Shown piece by piece: positions 8,088 to 16,921 of a stretch of 64,000 nt of DNA (the stretch's first letter is position 1; each line of letters begins with the position of its first letter). A program made the position numbers and the translations under genes. Below the pieces are notes generated by a model. That model had not been told where the DNA came from, made no database searches, and saw nothing but the letters and a program-made list of their open reading frames with translations. The DNA is from Acidovorax sp. MR-S7 (GTDB taxonomy: Bacteria > Pseudomonadota > Gammaproteobacteria > Burkholderiales > Burkholderiaceae_C): positions 12,100 through 76,099 of the forward strand of contig NZ_DF238950.1 of assembly GCF_000400995.2 (NCBI RefSeq), in the 5' to 3' direction.

Positions 8088-8666
8088 GTGAAACTCAAAA
8101 TGGCCCCGAACTCGGGCTTCGCCATCCTGCTGCGCTCGCCCTGGTGGGTCAGCTTCGCCATCGCCGCCGCCATCGCGGCCGCCTGCTTCGCGCTCATGCC
8201 GGCGGACCTGGCGCCCTTCGCCGCCATGGGCGCCGTGCCCATCGCGGTGATCGGCTGCATCGCCGCCTGGCGCCAGTGGCGCGCGCCCAGCGCGGCGCGC
8301 GTGCAGGGCATGCTGGAGGCGGCCGCGGCCATGCCCTGGCGCGAATTCGCGGCCCTGCTGGAGCGCGCCTGGCGCGCCGAGGGCTATGCAGTGCAGGGCT
8401 TGAACGGCCAGCATGCCGACCTGCGCCTGGACAAGGACGGGCAGTTCACCCTGGTGGCCGCGCGCCGCTGGAAGGCCGCTACCCACGGCGTGGAGCCACT
8501 GCGCGCGCTGCAGGCCGAGGTGGAGCGCCAGGGCGCGCGCACGGGCGTCTATGTGGCCCTGCAAGGCACGGTGAGCGAGAGCGCGCGCGCCTTCGCCAAA
8601 GACAACGCCCTGGTGCTGCTCGAAGGCGCCACGCTGGCCGCGCTGCTGTTGAAAGCCCAGGGCTGA
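8088..8666 (+). CDS. membrane protein with Mrr-like (restriction endonuclease-type) domain
   Basis: 192 residues. Two hydrophobic helices fill roughly residues 18-35 and 44-60. The rest (75-190) resembles the Mrr_cat / DUF2034-like fold seen in small betaproteobacterial membrane proteins: MPWREFAALLERAWRAEGY, then VQGLNGQHADLRLDKDG and a strand with FTLVAARRW. The nuclease D-(E/Q)-x-K pattern appears degraded: the aspartate in HADLRL is present, but the place of the Gln/Glu-x-Lys reads VAARRW, so cleavage is doubtful. GTG at 8088 or ATG at 8100 could be the start. The patatin gene follows after four bases. Function unknown. Confidence 0.6.
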   Translation: MKLKMAPNSGFAILLRSPWWVSFAIAAAIAAACFALMPADLAPFAAMGAVPIAVIGCIAAWRQWRAPSAARVQGMLEAAAAMPWREFAALLERAWRAEGYAVQGLNGQHADLRLDKDGQFTLVAARRWKAATHGVEPLRALQAEVERQGARTGVYVALQGTVSESARAFAKDNALVLLEGATLAALLLKAQG

Positions 8667-8670
8667 CGCG

Positions 8671-9885
8671 ATGCTCTCCCAGCCCGTCACCGGCCTGGTG
8701 CTCACAGGCGGCGGCGCACGCGCCGCCTACCAGGTGGGCGTGCTGGAGGCCATCGCCGCGCTGCGCGTGGCCTGCGGGGCCGAGCGCGCGCCGTGGCCGT
8801 TCCCGGTGCTCACGGGCACCTCGGCGGGCGCCATCAACGCCGCAGCGCTGGCCTGCGGCGCCGACGACTTCCAGCGCGCGGTGCGCCGCATCTCGCGCGT
8901 GTGGCGCAACTTCCATGCGGGGCAGGTCTACCGGGCCGATTCGCTGTCGGTCATGCGCACCGGCGCCCGCTGGCTCACGCTGCTGTCCGTGGGCTGGGCG
9001 CTGGCGCGCTGGCGCCGCATGCACCCGCATTCGCTGCTGGACAACACGCCGCTGCACCACCTGCTCGCGCGCATGGTGCCGCTGGCGCGCGTGCCGGGGC
9101 TGATCCAGCGCGGCCACCTGCGCGCGCTGGCGGTGACGGCGTCCAGCTACAGCTCGGGCGAGCACGTGACCTTCTTCGAGGCAGCCGACGCGCTGGCGTC
9201 CTGGGCGCGCTCGCAGCGCAAGTCCACGCGCGAGCGCATCACGCATGCGCACCTGCTGGCCTCGTCGGCCATCCCGTTCGTGTTCCCTGCGACGCGGCTG
9301 CCCATCGACGGGCACACCGAGTTCTTCGGCGACGGCTCCATGCGCCAGACCGCGCCCATCGCGCCGGCCATCCACCTGGGCGCCGAGCGCATCCTGGTGG
9401 TGGGCGCGGGCCGCATGTACGAGCCGCCGCGCCCGCGCCCAGCGGGCGATGTGCCGCCCTACCCGGCGCTGGCGCAGATCGCGGGACATGCGCTGTCCAC
9501 CATCTTCCTGGACGCGCTGTCGGTGGACATCGAGCGCGCCCAGCGCATCAACCAGACCCTGGCGCTGATCCCGCCCGAGGTGCGTGGCAGAAGCCCGCTG
9601 CGCCTGCTGGAGCTGCTGGTCATCGCCCCCTCGCAGGGCCTGGACGAGGTGGCCGCCCGCCACGTGAACGACCTGCCCGGGCCCGTTCGCACCATGCTCG
9701 GCGCTTTGGGCGTGCGCGCCAACGCGGCCAACGAGGGCGGCGCGGCCCTGGCGAGCTACCTGCTGTTCGAGCGCGGCTACACGCGCGAGCTGATGGCCCT
9801 GGGCCGCGCCGACACGCTGGCGCGGCGCAGCGAGGTCTGCGCCTTCTTCGGCTGGCACGACAGCGGCCGGCCGGTCGCGTCCTAA
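8671..9885 (+). CDS. patatin-like phospholipase
   Basis: 404-residue serine hydrolase of the patatin family, probably acting on phospholipid or other acyl esters. The oxyanion motif GGGARAAYQVGVLEA lies at about 11-25, the nucleophile elbow GTSAG near 50-54, and the catalytic Asp in FGDGSMRQTAPI near 224. No clear signal peptide: the protein starts with the catalytic fold, as in cytoplasmic RssA-type members. It is read four bases after the Mrr-like gene and so is likely in one transcript with it. The substrate cannot be named from sequence. Confidence 0.85.
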   Translation: MLSQPVTGLVLTGGGARAAYQVGVLEAIAALRVACGAERAPWPFPVLTGTSAGAINAAALACGADDFQRAVRRISRVWRNFHAGQVYRADSLSVMRTGARWLTLLSVGWALARWRRMHPHSLLDNTPLHHLLARMVPLARVPGLIQRGHLRALAVTASSYSSGEHVTFFEAADALASWARSQRKSTRERITHAHLLASSAIPFVFPATRLPIDGHTEFFGDGSMRQTAPIAPAIHLGAERILVVGAGRMYEPPRPRPAGDVPPYPALAQIAGHALSTIFLDALSVDIERAQRINQTLALIPPEVRGRSPLRLLELLVIAPSQGLDEVAARHVNDLPGPVRTMLGALGVRANAANEGGAALASYLLFERGYTRELMALGRADTLARRSEVCAFFGWHDSGRPVAS

Positions 9886-9888
9886 AAT
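9883..9888 (+). promoter_or_regulatory. candidate -10 element for metG
   Basis: TAAAAT overlapping the patatin stop, followed by CGCGGG, 46 bases before the metG start. The same TA(A/G)AAT form recurs before selU's neighbour (8013), the PH-domain gene (27468), the cytochrome gene (34195) and the DUF3460 gene (51367). No good TTGACA-like -35 is present. Confidence 0.35.
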
Positions 9889-9933
9889 CGCGGGTTACGC
9901 CTCGCCAGCAGAGGCGCATGGAAAGCCGCCCCG

Positions 9934-11994
9934 ATGACCGCACGCAAACTCTTCGTCACCACCGCCCTGCCCTACGCCAACGGCAACTTCCACATCGGCC
10001 ACATCATGGAATACATCCAGGCCGACACCTGGGTGCGCGCGCAGCGCATGCAGGGCAACGCGGTGAACTTCGTGGGCGCGGACGACGCGCACGGCGCGCC
10101 CATCATGATCGCCGCCGAGAAGGCCGGCAAGACGCCCCAGCAGTTCGTGGCCGACATCGCCGCCGGGCGCAAGCAGTACCTGGACGGCTTCCACATCGCC
10201 TTCGACAACTGGAGCAACACCGACAGCCCCGAGAACCACGAGCTGTCCCGGCAGATCTACCTCGACCTGAAGAAGGCCGGCTTCATCGAGACGCGCACCA
10301 TCGAGCAGTTCTTCGACCCCGAGAAGAACATGTTCCTGCCCGACCGCTTCATCAAGGGCGAGTGCCCGCGCTGCCACGCCAAGGACCAGTACGGCGACAA
10401 CTGCGAGGTGTGCAGCTCCGTCTACGCGCCCACCGACCTCATCGCCCCCTACTCGGCGCTCTCGGGCGCCAGGCCGGTGCTCAAGACCTCGGAGCACTTC
10501 TTCTTCAAGCTCTCCGACCCGCGTGCCGTGGAATTCCTGACCGAATGGACACAGGACGGCCAGCACGTGCAGCCCGAGGTGGCCGCCAAGATCAAGGAAT
10601 GGTTCGGCACCCGCACCAACCCCGACGGCAGCACCAGCACCGGCCTGGACGACTGGGACATCAGCCGCGACGCGCCCTACTTCGGCATCGAGATCCCCGA
10701 TGCGCCAGGCAAGTATTTCTACGTGTGGCTCGACGCGCCCGTGGGCTACCTCGCCTCGCTCAAGAACCTTTTGAATCAGCGCGGCGAGGACTACGACGCC
10801 TACATGGCCGACCCGCAGTTGGAGCAGTACCACTTCATCGGCAAGGACATCATCACCTTCCACACGCTGTTCTGGCCCGCCATGCTGAAGTTCAGCGGCC
10901 GCAAGACGCCGACGAAGATCTGCGTGCACGGCTTCCTCACCGTGAACAACGGCGAGAAGATGAGCAAGAGCCGGGGCACGGGCCTGGACCCGCTCAAGTA
11001 CCTGGCGCTGAACATGAACCCCGAGTGGCTGCGTTATTACCTGGGCGCCAAGCTCAACGGCAGGAACGAGGACATCGACTTCACCGCCGAGGACTTCATG
11101 CTGCGCGTGAACTCCGACCTGATCGGCAAGTACGTGAACATCGCCTCGCGCGCGGCGGGCTTCATCGCCAAGCGCTTCGGAGGCAAGCTGGGCCCAGTGT
11201 CCGCGGACGGCCAGGAACTGCTGGCCGCGCTGCGCGGCAGCCAAGGCGCCATCGTCGCCGCCTACGAGGCCCGCGACACCGCCCGCGCCGCACGCGAGAC
11301 CATGCTGCTGTGCGACCGCGTGAACGCCTATGTCGATGCCAACAAGCCCTGGGAACTGGCCAAACAGGAAGGCATGGAGGCGCGCCTGCACGACGTGTGC
11401 ACCACCTGCATCGAGGCCTTCCGCATCCTGACCATCTACCTCAGGCCCATCCTGCCCCACGTGGCCGCCGAGGTGGCGAACTTCCTCATCGTGCCGCCCG
11501 AGGGCTTCGACGACGTGGCCAGGCCCCTGGGCGCGGGCCACCAGATCGGCGAGTACAAGCACCTGATGCAGCGCGTCACGCCCGAGCAGCTCGACGCGCT
11601 GTTCGAGCCCCCCGCCGTGGAAAAGCCCCTGCCCGGCGGCGAGGCCATCGCCGAAGCCATCACCATCGACGACTTCGCCAAGGTCGATCTGCGCATCGCG
11701 AAGATCGTGAAGTGCGAAGCCGTGGAGGGCTCGACCAAGCTGCTGCGCCTGACGCTCGACGCGGGCGAGGGGCAGACGCGCACCGTGTTCTCCGGCATCG
11801 CCAGCATGTACCAGCCCGCGCAGCTCGAAGGCAAGCTCACCGTGCTGGTGGCGAACCTCGCGCCGCGCAAGATGAAGTTCGGCATCTCCGAGGGCATGGT
11901 GCTCGCCGCCAGCCATGCGGACGAGAAGGCGCACCCCGGCATCTACGTGCTGGAGCCGTTCCCCGGCGCGCAGCCGGGCATGCGCATTCATTGA
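9934..11994 (+). CDS. metG: methionyl-tRNA synthetase
   Basis: Charges tRNA-Met in the cytoplasm. Class I motifs are clear: HIGH at residues 20-23 and KMSKS at 342-346. The zinc knuckle is C144-x2-C147-x9-C157-x2-C160. A C-terminal EMAP/Trbp111-type tRNA-binding domain begins near residue 580 ([18 protein letters not shown]). The 686 residues match the long dimeric form of E. coli MetG (677). The ATG start at 9934 leads into [14 protein letters not shown], the conserved N-terminus. Confidence 0.97.
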   Translation: MTARKLFVTTALPYANGNFHIGHIMEYIQADTWVRAQRMQGNAVNFVGADDAHGAPIMIAAEKAGKTPQQFVADIAAGRKQYLDGFHIAFDNWSNTDSPENHELSRQIYLDLKKAGFIETRTIEQFFDPEKNMFLPDRFIKGECPRCHAKDQYGDNCEVCSSVYAPTDLIAPYSALSGARPVLKTSEHFFFKLSDPRAVEFLTEWTQDGQHVQPEVAAKIKEWFGTRTNPDGSTSTGLDDWDISRDAPYFGIEIPDAPGKYFYVWLDAPVGYLASLKNLLNQRGEDYDAYMADPQLEQYHFIGKDIITFHTLFWPAMLKFSGRKTPTKICVHGFLTVNNGEKMSKSRGTGLDPLKYLALNMNPEWLRYYLGAKLNGRNEDIDFTAEDFMLRVNSDLIGKYVNIASRAAGFIAKRFGGKLGPVSADGQELLAALRGSQGAIVAAYEARDTARAARETMLLCDRVNAYVDANKPWELAKQEGMEARLHDVCTTCIEAFRILTIYLRPILPHVAAEVANFLIVPPEGFDDVARPLGAGHQIGEYKHLMQRVTPEQLDALFEPPAVEKPLPGGEAIAEAITIDDFAKVDLRIAKIVKCEAVEGSTKLLRLTLDAGEGQTRTVFSGIASMYQPAQLEGKLTVLVANLAPRKMKFGISEGMVLAASHADEKAHPGIYVLEPFPGAQPGMRIH

Positions 11995-12076
11995 AGTGAC
12001 ACGCCCCCTGGCCAGCTTTAAGCGCTGTGGGTAGCGCGCAGCGCCATGGAGAACTGAGCAGAAAGAAAGCACGGGC

Positions 12077-13039
12077 ATGCCCATCTACCGCTGCAACAAA
12101 TGCGGCTTCGTCAGTGAAGACGCACAGACACCCGTCAGCGCCCAAGCCGCGTGCGGACGCTGCGGCACGCCGAGCACCGTCTATGGCACCGTGTTCTTCG
12201 TGGAAGAACTGGTCAAGCGGCTGGCGGCAGCAACGCGCGAACTCAACGCCCTCAAGCAGGCAGCGGCCAGCGCACCGCCGCCTGCCGAACAGCCGCCCGC
12301 GTCCCCCGGCCACCTCGCCAGCGGCGGGCAGCACGCGGCGCTCCAGCAGTGGTTCGCCGCGCAGCACATCGAGGCGCAGATCGACCCCGCCAACGTCGAT
12401 ACCAGCGGTTTCTTCGACGACGCGGCGCTGCGGCTGGGAGACAACCACGCGCTGTTCAGCGAGTTGATCAACCGCCTGCGCTACGCCTACCGCAAGAGCC
12501 ATGGCTGGGTGAACCTGGAACTGGCGCGCCTGCCGCAGAAGGACGCCCAGACCATCAACCAGCTCTGCCGCAACCTGTACGAACACACCTTCTTCGCGCG
12601 TTACCACTACCAGAAGCCCGAGAAGATCGTGCGCCTGACGCTGCAGACAGCGCCGGCCATCCGCCAGTTCTTCGACGGCGGCTGGCTGGAGTGGTACGCG
12701 CTGGCCTGCCTGCTGGAACACGTGCGCGACCGTGGCGCCGGTTTCTCGTGCGCGCGCGGCGTCAAGGTGGTGTTTCCGAACGAAGATCTGCACGAACTGG
12801 ACGTGGTCTGCCTGCCCGAAGGGCAGCCGCCCATCTGCATCGAATGCAAGAGCGGCGAATTCCGCCGCGACATCGACAAATACCTGCGCCTGCGCAAGCG
12901 CCTGGACATCGACCGCAGCCGCTTCCTGATCCTGTCCACCGACCTGACACAGGAACAGGCAGCAGGTCTGAGCGCCATGTACGACCTGAGCTTCGTGAGC
13001 CTGCAAACGCTCAGGGACCATTTGCAGCGGCTGCTGTGA
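12077..13039 (+). CDS. zinc-ribbon protein with Card1/Can2-like (DUF1887) PD-(D/E)xK nuclease domain
   Basis: 320 residues. The N-terminal zinc ribbon is C6-x2-C9 and C26-x2-C29, followed by a helical, probably coiled segment (~40-62) and a Pro/Ala-rich linker. The C-terminal part holds the signature of DUF1887/Card1-type nucleases: GGWLEW at 201-206, HELDVVCL with D242, and ICIECKSGEF with E256-x-K258, giving a complete E...D...ExK site. Card1/Can2 proteins are type III CRISPR effectors with an N-terminal CARF sensor. Here CARF is replaced by the zinc ribbon and no CRISPR is visible. The gene stands alone between metG and an AraC cluster. An active nuclease is likely; the trigger is unknown. 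Confidence 0.72.
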   Translation: MPIYRCNKCGFVSEDAQTPVSAQAACGRCGTPSTVYGTVFFVEELVKRLAAATRELNALKQAAASAPPPAEQPPASPGHLASGGQHAALQQWFAAQHIEAQIDPANVDTSGFFDDAALRLGDNHALFSELINRLRYAYRKSHGWVNLELARLPQKDAQTINQLCRNLYEHTFFARYHYQKPEKIVRLTLQTAPAIRQFFDGGWLEWYALACLLEHVRDRGAGFSCARGVKVVFPNEDLHELDVVCLPEGQPPICIECKSGEFRRDIDKYLRLRKRLDIDRSRFLILSTDLTQEQAAGLSAMYDLSFVSLQTLRDHLQRLL

Positions 13040-13081
13040 AGCGGGTTCACAGCCTCACCAGGAAATCTCAAAAAATCCGAA

Positions 13082-13127
13082 TCTAGCCCTTACCAGGCAA
13101 GCGCTGCCAGCTGTCTTTTCAGGAGGG
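13082..13127 (+). repeat. dispersed palindromic repeat, family A copy 4
   Basis: CTAGCCCTTACC, CAGG, CAAGCGCTGCCAGCT and a tail ending CAGGAG. It lies in the convergent gap between the nuclease gene and the AraC gene, whose stop is at 13129. Confidence 0.75.
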
Positions 13128-13128
13128 T

Positions 13129-13911
13129 TTACCGCACCGGCAGCGACTGCGCATAGCGCCCCGGCGTCAGCGCATGGTGCGCCTTGAAAGCGCGCTGCAG
13201 GTGGGCCTGGTCGGCAAAGCCCATGGCGTGCGCCGCGTCGGCCAGCGCCGCGCCCTGCGCCAGCAGGCGGCGTGCGCCGTTCAGGCGCAGGTTCAGCCGG
13301 TAGACGCCCGGCGTCACTCCCGTCGCGGCCTTGAAGCAGCGGATGAAGCGCGGCGCGCTCATGCCGCAGGCCTGGGCCAGCGCCTGCACGCTGGGGGCTG
13401 ATTGCGGCTGCGCGTGCAGACAGTGCAGCGCGCCAGCCACCGCATCGGCATGCGGCGTGCGCTCCAGGGGCTGGGCGGGCGCGCCGTGGCGCCGCACCAG
13501 CCGCAGCAGGCCGTCGGCGAAGCCGGCCAGCGTGGCGCCGTGCAGCGGCCGGCACAGCGCATCGACGGCCTGCACCGTGGGCGCGTCTTGCAGCAGGCGC
13601 ACGGAAAAGCGCAGCGCCGCCACGTCCAGCTGCGCATGCAGCCAGTCGGCCTGCACGAACAGCATGCGGTACGACCACGGCGCGCCGTCGCCCGGATTGC
13701 AGGCATGCCAGACGCCCGGCTCGATCAGCACCACGCAGCCCGCCGCCACGCGCTCGGGCCCGCCCGCATGATGGAAGATGGCCGTGCCCGCATCGACGAT
13801 GCCGATGGAGTATTCCGCGTGCATGTGCAGGCGGAAGCAGTGGGGAGAGGCGCGGCTTTCGCGCAGTTCCGCCCACGGCGCATGCGGGTGGCGGTGGAAG
13901 GTGGTGGTCAT
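13129..13911 (-). CDS. AraC-family transcriptional regulator
   Basis: 260 residues: an N-terminal cupin-like AraC_binding domain (HMHAEYSIGIVDAGTAIFHH near 29-48) and a C-terminal double helix-turn-helix (VQALAQACGMSAPRFIRCF, then a second helix ending in HAMGFADQAHLQRAFKAHH). Its start codon overlaps the stop of the LysE exporter gene by one base (TGATG), so the two are translated together, and the regulator most likely controls the exporter. This is the usual pairing for amino-acid exporters. The effector is not evident. Confidence 0.87.
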   Translation of the reverse strand: MTTTFHRHPHAPWAELRESRASPHCFRLHMHAEYSIGIVDAGTAIFHHAGGPERVAAGCVVLIEPGVWHACNPGDGAPWSYRMLFVQADWLHAQLDVAALRFSVRLLQDAPTVQAVDALCRPLHGATLAGFADGLLRLVRRHGAPAQPLERTPHADAVAGALHCLHAQPQSAPSVQALAQACGMSAPRFIRCFKAATGVTPGVYRLNLRLNGARRLLAQGAALADAAHAMGFADQAHLQRAFKAHHALTPGRYAQSLPVR

Positions 13912-14528
13912 CACGCCAGCATAGCGGCCACGCTGGCCACCAGCAGCAGCGCCAGCCCCCTGTGGAACAGCCGCTGGCGCGCATCCGTGCCCAGCCAGCG
14001 CGCCAGCGCCCGCCCCGCCACGGCCCAACAGCCCACGCCCAGCAGGCATGCCGCCAGCGATACGGCGCAGAACCATGCCAGCGCGCTGCCCTGGGCCGCG
14101 CCGTAGGGCAGCACGAACAACCCCACGCCCGACAGCGCCACCAGCCACGCCTTGGGGTTGAGCGCCTGCACCGCTGCGCCTTGCGCGAACGCGCGCCAGG
14201 GCCGTGCGGCGGCGTGCGCCCGCGCCTCCACCGCCCCCACGGGTGCGCCCGCGATGCGCCACGCCAGCCACAGCAGATAGGCCGCGCACAGCCACTGCGC
14301 CACTGGCGCCAGCCCTGGCACGAGCGCCGCCGCCAGCCGCGCACCCAGCCCCATGCCCCCCACCAGGGCCGTGTAGCTGGCGCTTGCGCCCAGCACGAAC
14401 AGCAGCGCCACGCGTCGCCGCGCCTGGCTGCCGTGGCGCAGCGCCAGCACGTTGACGGGGCCGGGGGTGATAGCGCCCACGAGGGCGAAGCCGGCCATGG
14501 CCAGCAGGGAAGAAATCAGGGATGTCAT
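13911..14528 (-). CDS. LysE-family amino-acid exporter
   Basis: 205 residues, about six membrane segments, with the LysE/RhtB start GFALVGAITPGPVNVLALRHG (GxxxPGP signature near 15-27) and the mid-protein ALNPKAWLVAL motif. Exports an amino acid or an analogue from the cytoplasm. The ATG at 14528 aligns with family starts. It is the first gene of a two-gene operon with the AraC regulator, and it diverges from the DUF2325-SOD-ZIP operon across a 309-base gap. Confidence 0.87.
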   Translation of the reverse strand: MTSLISSLLAMAGFALVGAITPGPVNVLALRHGSQARRRVALLFVLGASASYTALVGGMGLGARLAAALVPGLAPVAQWLCAAYLLWLAWRIAGAPVGAVEARAHAAARPWRAFAQGAAVQALNPKAWLVALSGVGLFVLPYGAAQGSALAWFCAVSLAACLLGVGCWAVAGRALARWLGTDARQRLFHRGLALLLVASVAAMLA

Positions 14529-14615
14529 GGCGGCCGCAGTCTGGCGCGCGGCGCGCGGGCTGTATTGAACGCAATTGCACGCCGCGCACCCCGGCAGCCG
14601 GATTAGCCCTTTTTT

Positions 14616-14655
14616 TTGAAAGTTATCAAGAATCATTCGTATTTCGTCTTATGAT
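14616..14655 (+). promoter_or_regulatory. Fur-box-like AT-rich site and promoter region of the SOD operon
   Basis: TTATCAAGAATCATTCGTA (14623-14641) resembles a Fur box: the core AATCATT matches the consensus GATAATGATAATCATTATC, with partial dyad symmetry (GAATCATTC). TATGAT (14650-14655) could be the -10; a clear -35 at 17 bases is lacking. This is the only AT-rich stretch in the 309-base gap (14529-14837). An iron-responsive switch fits the downstream SOD with Mn-type signature and the metal importer, but remains inferred. Confidence 0.5.
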
Positions 14656-14663
14656 TCGCCCAG

Positions 14664-14745
14664 GCTGCAACGCCCGCCGTTGCAGCAAGGCTCTCATCGT
14701 GGGGTAGTCAACGGGTCGCTCAACCCGGCCTGTTGACCGCTTTTT
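14664..14745 (+). promoter_or_regulatory. structured leader with attenuator-like terminator
   Basis: Two hairpins lie between the presumed promoter and the GTG at 14838. The first is a perfect 9-bp stem GCTGCAACG (14664-14672) / CGTTGCAGC (14678-14686) with a CCCGC loop. The second pairs GTCAAC (14707-14712) with GTTGAC (14732-14737), encloses GGGT/ACCC, and is followed at once after CGC by TTTTT (14741-14745). A terminator inside a leader about 90 bases upstream of the first gene suggests attenuation. I do not recognise a known riboswitch class. Confidence 0.55.
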
Positions 14746-14837
14746 GCCAGCCACCGGTTCGCCATCTAGCCAGGCACTTTTTTCCACGAGCACGAGAGTT
14801 TCTTTCGCAAGCCCGCCTGACAGGGAGCCGCTGCGCC

Positions 14838-15338
14838 GTGCCATACCTTGAAGAAGACATCGACCACCTGGTGCCGGAACATGGCGTGCTGTTGCGCCAG
14901 TACGGCGCGCTGCAGCGGCGCTGCTCGGAGCAGGCCGGCGCCCAAGCCCGGGAGATCGCCCGGCTGCAGCAGCAGCTCATGCGCCTGCGCGCGCAGGCCG
15001 TCGTGCTGTGCAGCGCCCTGGCCTGGGAGCGCGAAGACCACCAGCGGCTGCGTGCCGCCGTTGCCGACTGGCCCGAGCTGGACCTGGACCTGGCCCCGAA
15101 CCTGCCGCCCCCGCCCGCGGATGCCGACACCGAGCGGCTCGAACACAGCCTGCGCTGCGCCGACCTGGTGATCTGCCAGACCGGCTGCGCGAGCCACGGC
15201 CACTTCTGGCGCGTGGAAGACCACTGCAAGCGCACCGGCAAGGCCTGCGTGCTGGTGGAACAGCCCGGCGCGCTGCGCATCGTGCGCCTCCATCCCGACG
15301 GCGAGGCCGAGCGCCTCGCCCCCCTTCCCTCTCCCTGA
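14838..15338 (+). CDS. DUF2325 domain-containing protein
   Basis: 166 residues. A helical, probably coiled-coil N-terminal half (about 5-60, rich in Gln, Glu and Arg) leads to a C-terminal DUF2325-like fold with [20 protein letters not shown], a Cys/His-rich stretch that could bind metal, and [15 protein letters not shown] at the end. Start GTG at 14838, with GGGAG (14823-14827) about 10 bases upstream. It lies 14 bases before the superoxide dismutase gene and is almost certainly co-transcribed with it. Members often sit next to metal or redox genes; the biochemical role is unknown. Confidence 0.7.
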   Translation: MPYLEEDIDHLVPEHGVLLRQYGALQRRCSEQAGAQAREIARLQQQLMRLRAQAVVLCSALAWEREDHQRLRAAVADWPELDLDLAPNLPPPPADADTERLEHSLRCADLVICQTGCASHGHFWRVEDHCKRTGKACVLVEQPGALRIVRLHPDGEAERLAPLPSP

Positions 15339-15352
15339 CGGACCACACCGCC

Positions 15353-15979
15353 ATGCCCTACACGCTGCCCCCGCTCGCCTATGCCTACGACGCGCTGGAA
15401 CCCCACATCGACGCCCGGACGATGGAGATCCACCACACCAAGCACCACCAGGCCTACGTCAACAACCTGAACGCAGCACTCGAAGGCACGCCCTACGCCG
15501 ACCTGCCGCTCGACGAGCTGGTCGCGCAGGTCGACACCCTGCCCGAGAAGCTGCGCGCGCCCGTGCGCAACAACGGCGGCGGGCATGCCAACCACAGCCT
15601 GTTCTGGCGCGTCATGTCGCCCCAGGGCGGCGGCGCGCCGCGCGGCGACCTGGCCCGCGCCATCGACACCGACCTGGGCGGCTTCGACGCCTTCAAGGCC
15701 GCGTTCACCCAGGCGGCGCTCTCGCGCTTCGGCAGCGGCTGGGCCTGGCTCACAGTGAACCCGCAGTGCAAGCTGGCCGTGGAAAGCAGCGCCAACCAGG
15801 ACAGCCCTCTGATGCGCGGCATCGCCTCGGGCCACACGCCCATCCTGGGGCTGGACGTGTGGGAACACGCCTACTACCTGCAGTACCAGAACCGACGCCC
15901 GGAATACATCGCGGCGTTCTACAACGTCATCGACTGGGCCGAAGTGGCCCGGCGCTACGCAGCCGCACAACCCCGCTAA
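15353..15979 (+). CDS. sodA: superoxide dismutase (Mn/Fe family, Mn-type signature)
   Basis: Converts superoxide to hydrogen peroxide and oxygen. 208 residues with metal ligands in [17 protein letters not shown] and [15 protein letters not shown] and ANQDSPL follow the manganese-type pattern (the active-site Gln in the second domain), not the AAQVWNH pattern of iron enzymes. Together with the ZIP importer immediately downstream (TAATG overlap) and the Fur-like site upstream, this suggests a manganese enzyme made when iron is scarce. Metal use cannot be proved from sequence, because cambialistic enzymes share these motifs. Confidence 0.92.
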   Translation: MPYTLPPLAYAYDALEPHIDARTMEIHHTKHHQAYVNNLNAALEGTPYADLPLDELVAQVDTLPEKLRAPVRNNGGGHANHSLFWRVMSPQGGGAPRGDLARAIDTDLGGFDAFKAAFTQAALSRFGSGWAWLTVNPQCKLAVESSANQDSPLMRGIASGHTPILGLDVWEHAYYLQYQNRRPEYIAAFYNVIDWAEVARRYAAAQPR

Positions 15980-16869
15980 TGCCGCAACCCATGCGCCCGC
16001 TTCGCCTGCAAACCTTGGCCGGCCTGGCCCTGTGCGCCGCCGGCCTGCCCTCCCTGTGCGCCCTGGCCTGGCAGGGGCTGGGGCAGCAGCCCGCGCTGCA
16101 GGGCGCGCTGCTCGGCGGCCTGGTCGCCGCGCTGGCCACGGCCCTCGGCACGCTGCCCGTGCTGCTCGCGCAGCGGCCCTCGGAGCGCGTGCAGGACACG
16201 CTGTTCGGCTTCGGCGCGGGCGTGATGCTGGCCGCCAGCGCGTTCTCGCTCATCCTGCCGGGGCTGGACGCTGCACGCGGCGCCGCCCTGTTCGGCGGCA
16301 GCAACTGGGCCGCGGGCGGCGTGGTGGGCTGCGCCATCCTCATGGGCGCGCTGGTGCTGCTGGCCATGGACCACCTGCTGCCGCACGAGCACTTCATCAA
16401 AGGACGCGAGGGCGCCGAGGCCAAGCAGCTGCGCCGCACCTGGCTGTTCGTCTTCGCCATCACGCTGCACAACCTGCCCGAGGGGCTGGCCATCGGCGTC
16501 GGCTACGCGGGCAACGAGGGCATGCGCGCCCATGCGCTGGCGATCGGCATCGCCATCCAGGACGTGCCCGAGGGCTTCGTCGTCGCCGCGGCGCTGGTCG
16601 CGGCGGGCTATACGCGCGGCCTGGCCATCGCGCTCGGCATCGCCTCGGGCCTGGTCGAGCCGCTGGGCGCGGTGGCCGGCGCCGCCGCCGTCGGCCATTC
16701 GGCACTGCTGCTGCCCTGGGGACTGGGCTTCGCCGCCGGGGCCATGCTGTTCGTCATCAGCCACGAGATCATTCCCGAATCGCACCGCAAGGGCCACGAA
16801 TCGTTCGCCACGGCGGGGCTGATGGTGGGGTTCGTGCTCATGATGGTGCTGGACACGGCCCTGGCATGA
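15979..16869 (+). CDS. ZIP-family divalent metal importer
   Basis: 296-residue inner-membrane transporter of the ZIP (GufA/ZupT-like) family with eight hydrophobic segments. Transmembrane helix 4 holds HNLPEGLAIGVGY and helix 5 holds QDVPEGFVVAAAL, the paired HNxPEG/QDxPEG metal site, preceded by a His/Glu-rich loop DHLLPHEHF. The start overlaps the sod stop (TAATG), so it is translationally coupled. In this operon it probably supplies manganese (or iron/zinc) for the dismutase; the metal is inferred from context. Confidence 0.88.
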   Translation: MPQPMRPLRLQTLAGLALCAAGLPSLCALAWQGLGQQPALQGALLGGLVAALATALGTLPVLLAQRPSERVQDTLFGFGAGVMLAASAFSLILPGLDAARGAALFGGSNWAAGGVVGCAILMGALVLLAMDHLLPHEHFIKGREGAEAKQLRRTWLFVFAITLHNLPEGLAIGVGYAGNEGMRAHALAIGIAIQDVPEGFVVAAALVAAGYTRGLAIALGIASGLVEPLGAVAGAAAVGHSALLLPWGLGFAAGAMLFVISHEIIPESHRKGHESFATAGLMVGFVLMMVLDTALA

Positions 16870-16886
16870 GGCGCCATGCGCCTTGC

Positions 16887-16915
16887 TTGACAACAAATAT
16901 GCAGCTAACTACATT
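16887..16915 (+). promoter_or_regulatory. marR promoter with overlapping operator
   Basis: TTGACA (16887-16892) and TACATT (16910-16915) are 17 bases apart, a good promoter whose start point would fall near the ATG at 16922, suggesting a leaderless mRNA. Between and over the -10 lies ATGCAGCTAACTACAT (16899-16914), which matches the perfect palindrome upstream of the MFS gene at 14 of 16 positions. This is probably the autoregulatory MarR site. Confidence 0.7.
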
Positions 16916-16921
16916 TCAGCC

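Noticed and set aside
12077-13039. A CRISPR-Cas accessory locus around the Card1-like nuclease.
   Set aside because: No direct-repeat array, cas gene or cyclase is present in the window, and the CARF domain is missing.
14656-14750. A yybP-ykoY (manganese) riboswitch before the SOD operon.
   Set aside because: GGGGTAGTCAAC looks superficially similar to GGGGAGTAG, but the conserved loop sequences and helix order are not found. Kept only as an unclassified structured leader.
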